8,078 bases of DNA from Candidatus Cloacimonadota bacterium. Lineage in GTDB: Bacteria > Cloacimonadota > Cloacimonadia > Cloacimonadales > TCS61. Positions 6,511 to 8,078 of this stretch are shown piece after piece. Position 1 is the stretch's first letter. Each line of letters begins with the position of its first letter. The translations under genes and the position numbers were made by a program. The DNA is taken from positions 1 to 8,078 of the forward strand of contig JACNIV010000008.1 in the NCBI GenBank assembly GCA_014382915.1. The letters run 5' to 3'. Below the pieces are notes generated by a model. It worked only from the letters and a program-made list of their open reading frames with translations, did no database searches and was not told the DNA's origin.

Positions 6511-6557
6511 TACCGAAGCTTCCGTCAAAAGCCGGACACTGTCCGCTTCGGAAGGTA
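6511..6557. repeat. Compound dyad with an inner perfect hairpin and alternative outer stems
   Basis: The core CGGACA-C-TGTCCG (6533-6545) is a 13-base palindrome with a single central base. Around it two outer pairings compete: CCGAAGC (6513-6519) with GCTTCGG (6545-6551), or TACC and TTCCG (6511-6514, 6520-6524) with CGGAA and GGTA (6549-6557). No T-run follows on either strand, so it is not an obvious terminator. A dispersed repeat or a structured RNA end is possible. Confidence 0.5.
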
Positions 6558-6571
6558 TTGTTAACCCCTCT

Positions 6572-6589
6572 GCCCCGATAAATCGGGGC
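6572..6589. repeat. Hairpin with 8-bp G+C-rich stem
   Basis: GCCCCGAT (6572-6579) pairs perfectly with ATCGGGGC (6582-6589), leaving AA between the arms. It is followed on the plus strand by TTTCT, so it may act as a weak second terminator for kdsB. In a genome this AT-rich, a stem with four consecutive G:C pairs stands out. Confidence 0.55.
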
Positions 6590-6592
6590 TTT

Positions 6593-6611
6593 CTCCCCTT
6601 ATGAAGGGGAG
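6593..6611. repeat. Hairpin with 8-bp stem, CTCCCCTT/AAGGGGAG
   Basis: CTCCCCTT (6593-6600) pairs perfectly with AAGGGGAG (6604-6611) around ATG. It lies 3 bases after the preceding hairpin and 31 bases from the stop codon of the leftward gene. No T-run follows on the minus strand, so a terminator role for that gene is weak; protection of the RNA 3' end or a dispersed-repeat module are alternatives. Confidence 0.5.
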
Positions 6612-6642
6612 TAAATCTGTCGCAAGGTCTTTATGATACTAT

Positions 6643-8078
6643 TTATTTCACCAAAATCATTTTCTTTATCTGTGAATAACTGGCAGATTGCAGTTTGTAG
6701 AAATAAATACCGGAACCATAATCCTTCGCATCCCAGTCGTAATCATATCTTCCAGCTTCAAATTCATGTGATAAAATAATTTGACCTTTGATATTGAATA
6801 TAGTCAACAATGCAACCTCATTTTCTTTCACATCGAATTTGATAAAAGTTGTGGGATTAAATGGATTAGGGTAATTCTGCCAGAGTTTTGTCTGCACGGG
6901 AATGATGGGTGTGTTTTCTTCCTCAAGAGGAATAGTAAGTGAAACGGGTCCAAAAGTTTCGGTTTCACCACTCCCGGAAACGCTCTCTAACCAGTACCAG
7001 TAGGTTTGATTGACCACTGTTTCGTGTTCATCGATAAAAGAATATTCTGTAGGTTGGCTGGTGGTACCTGTACCCGGTATCAAATCAAAATTGATCTGCT
7101 GACTCTGTCCTGCATTTGATGATGCAGAACGATAGATGTTCCACCCGCAGTTGTTGGACTCGCTCTGTGTAGTCCAATTTATTACAGGAGTCCCATTATA
7201 AAAAACAGCAGAAAAAGATGAAAGAGTAACAGGTAGTGGATTGTCCTGACCAAGTATGATCTCGGTGGAACCATTACGTAAAGCTGGTAATGCAACATTG
7301 AATGAAACGTGACTTGTAACATAGTTCCAAACTATATTGCCAGGAATTTCCCAGCTGGTTCCATTCAGCCAATGTATTTGGTATAAATCGGTAAGACCAC
7401 TGAAAGAAAGATCAAAAGCAAGATTCACACCAGTTACGCTTCCGGTTATATCCACATCATAAGAAATAGTCACATTATCAGGATAGGGAACAGGTGTAGA
7501 TCCTTGAACCTGATCGGTTACTGTTACATCTACTGTTATTGGAACAGTACCAGCTGGATCAACCGAAACATCGGGATCGACCAGAATTCCGTCAATATTT
7601 GTTATCGGCATATCAACTATAGCAGGACCAGATGTATCCCCGGAGTTGTCTCCTGAACCATTACTAACGTTTAAAACATAAACTGCTTCTGAAATTGAAC
7701 TTGGAGCCCACAGAATAAGATATGCAATAGCTTTTAATGTTTGCGATGAAGAAATACTTATTGGACTACTGTAAACCAAATCAGTGTCATCAGGATCAGT
7801 TCCGTCTGTTGTGTAGTAAATAGTAGCTCCAGATGTAGCACAACTGATAGTTACACTCTGGGTAGTTCCATAAGTTCCTGCTGGTGGTGAGAAAGTGGGA
7901 GTAGCTAATATTACTTTATCTTCTAATATAAAAACGCCAACGCCATAATGTTGCAGTGGAGTTGAACCGTTGTAGTATACACCACCCCAGGTCATTGTAT
8001 GGTTACTATAATCCCAGGTGTCGTGAATATAAACTAGGCTGCTGCTATCGTCATATCCATAACCGAGCATTGTGTGAC
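6643..8078 (-). CDS. Secreted multidomain protein with C39-like peptidase remnant and T9SS sorting tail, C-terminal part
   Basis: The frame is open to the right edge, so the N-terminus is outside the window; an internal ATG at 8070 is not the true start. Counting that Met as residue 1, the two preceding codons are His-Thr. HTMLGYGY followed by VYIHDTWD (13-20) looks like the His and Asp regions of a C39-like (papain-fold) cysteine peptidase; its Cys would lie upstream. Residues 57-133 match the chitobiase C-terminal-type beta domain (CHB_HEX_C): FSPPAGTYGTTQSVTIS, then ATIYYTTDGTDP. Residues 134-150 are a Gly/Ser/Asp linker. Residues 151-275 are an unassigned beta-rich region. Residues 279-381 are an Fn3-like domain, LPVTLSSFSA with INWTTQSESNNCGWNIYRS. 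Residues 397-475 are a T9SS type A sorting domain: WQNYPNPFNPTT, IFNIKGQ, GSGIYFYKL, ending KKMILVK. It should be exported by Sec, then T9SS, to the surface or medium. The sorting tail is certain; the peptidase call is moderate. It converges on kdsB. Confidence 0.85.
   Translation of the reverse strand, partial: HTMLGYGYDDSSSLVYIHDTWDYSNHTMTWGGVYYNGSTPLQHYGVGVFILEDKVILATPTFSPPAGTYGTTQSVTISCATSGATIYYTTDGTDPDDTDLVYSSPISISSSQTLKAIAYLILWAPSSISEAVYVLNVSNGSGDNSGDTSGPAIVDMPITNIDGILVDPDVSVDPAGTVPITVDVTVTDQVQGSTPVPYPDNVTISYDVDITGSVTGVNLAFDLSFSGLTDLYQIHWLNGTSWEIPGNIVWNYVTSHVSFNVALPALRNGSTEIILGQDNPLPVTLSSFSAVFYNGTPVINWTTQSESNNCGWNIYRSASSNAGQSQQINFDLIPGTGTTSQPTEYSFIDEHETVVNQTYWYWLESVSGSGETETFGPVSLTIPLEEENTPIIPVQTKLWQNYPNPFNPTTFIKFDVKENEVALLTIFNIKGQIILSHEFEAGRYDYDWDAKDYGSGIYFYKLQSASYSQIKKMILVK

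Larger units (their letters stand above)
6441..6631. repeat. Hairpin-rich intergenic block bounded by 12-bp inverted repeats
   Basis: The gene-free stretch 6428-6642 holds four separate dyads in about 190 bases. The outermost sequence, AAGACCTTGCGA (6441-6452), recurs inverted at the far end as TCGCAAGGTCTT (6620-6631). The block is richer in G+C than its surroundings and has no open frame of note. It may be a dispersed non-coding repeat (REP- or MITE-like) inserted between convergent genes. I see no clear target-site duplication beside it, so insertion is inference. Confidence 0.45.

Noticed and set aside
6441..6631. CRISPR array in the repeat-rich intergenic region
   Set aside because: The repeats are inverted dyads of different sequence, not regularly spaced direct repeats with unique spacers, and no cas gene is present.
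8068..8070. ATG 8070 as true start of the secreted protein
   Set aside because: The frame stays open to the window edge, the ATG sits within a conserved peptidase-like segment, and there is no signal peptide after it.

Overview
The window is AT-rich bacterial chromosome with tightly packed genes. It most likely comes from a Gram-negative member of the Fibrobacteres-Chlorobi-Bacteroidetes (FCB) superphylum or a neighbouring candidate phylum such as Cloacimonadota. The evidence is a type IX secretion (T9SS) C-terminal sorting domain, a gingipain-type (C25) propeptide, a CMP-KDO synthetase (so an LPS outer membrane), a lipobox lipoprotein, and a prolyl-tRNA synthetase of the archaeal/eukaryotic-like type. 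The phylum call is inference; no 16S or other strong marker is present.

Layout. Three genes read leftward from about 2892: proS, then an S4-CinA fusion gene that overlaps proS in a TGATG junction, then after 58 bases the N-terminal part of a secreted gingipain-family protein that runs off the left edge. Three genes read rightward from about 3022: mnmG, a lipoprotein gene overlapping mnmG by 4 bases (ATGA), and kdsB 23 bases further on. The two groups diverge from a spacer of about 130 bases (2893-3021). Rightward transcription ends at about 6427 in a 215-base intergenic region full of inverted repeats. Beyond it a leftward gene (6643 to the right edge) encodes the C-terminal part of a large secreted protein: the end of a probable C39-like cysteine peptidase domain, a chitobiase C-terminal-type beta domain, an Fn3-like domain and a T9SS sorting tail.

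How the genes fit together. proS (charging tRNA-Pro) and mnmG (wobble-uridine modification) serve translation. The CinA-type gene is probably NMN deamidase (pyridine nucleotide recycling), here joined to a putative RNA-binding S4 domain. The lipoprotein and kdsB are envelope genes co-transcribed with mnmG. Both window edges carry probable T9SS cargo proteases, although only the right one shows its sorting domain.

The most unusual items are the S4 plus CinA-C domain architecture without the usual N-terminal MoCF domain, the lipoprotein with an internally repeated LPP20-like unit, and the nested hairpin block at 6441-6631, which looks like a bidirectional terminator combined with dispersed-repeat or MITE-like sequence. 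No CRISPR array, rRNA, tRNA, transposase or phage gene was seen. I did not find a convincing new multi-gene system.
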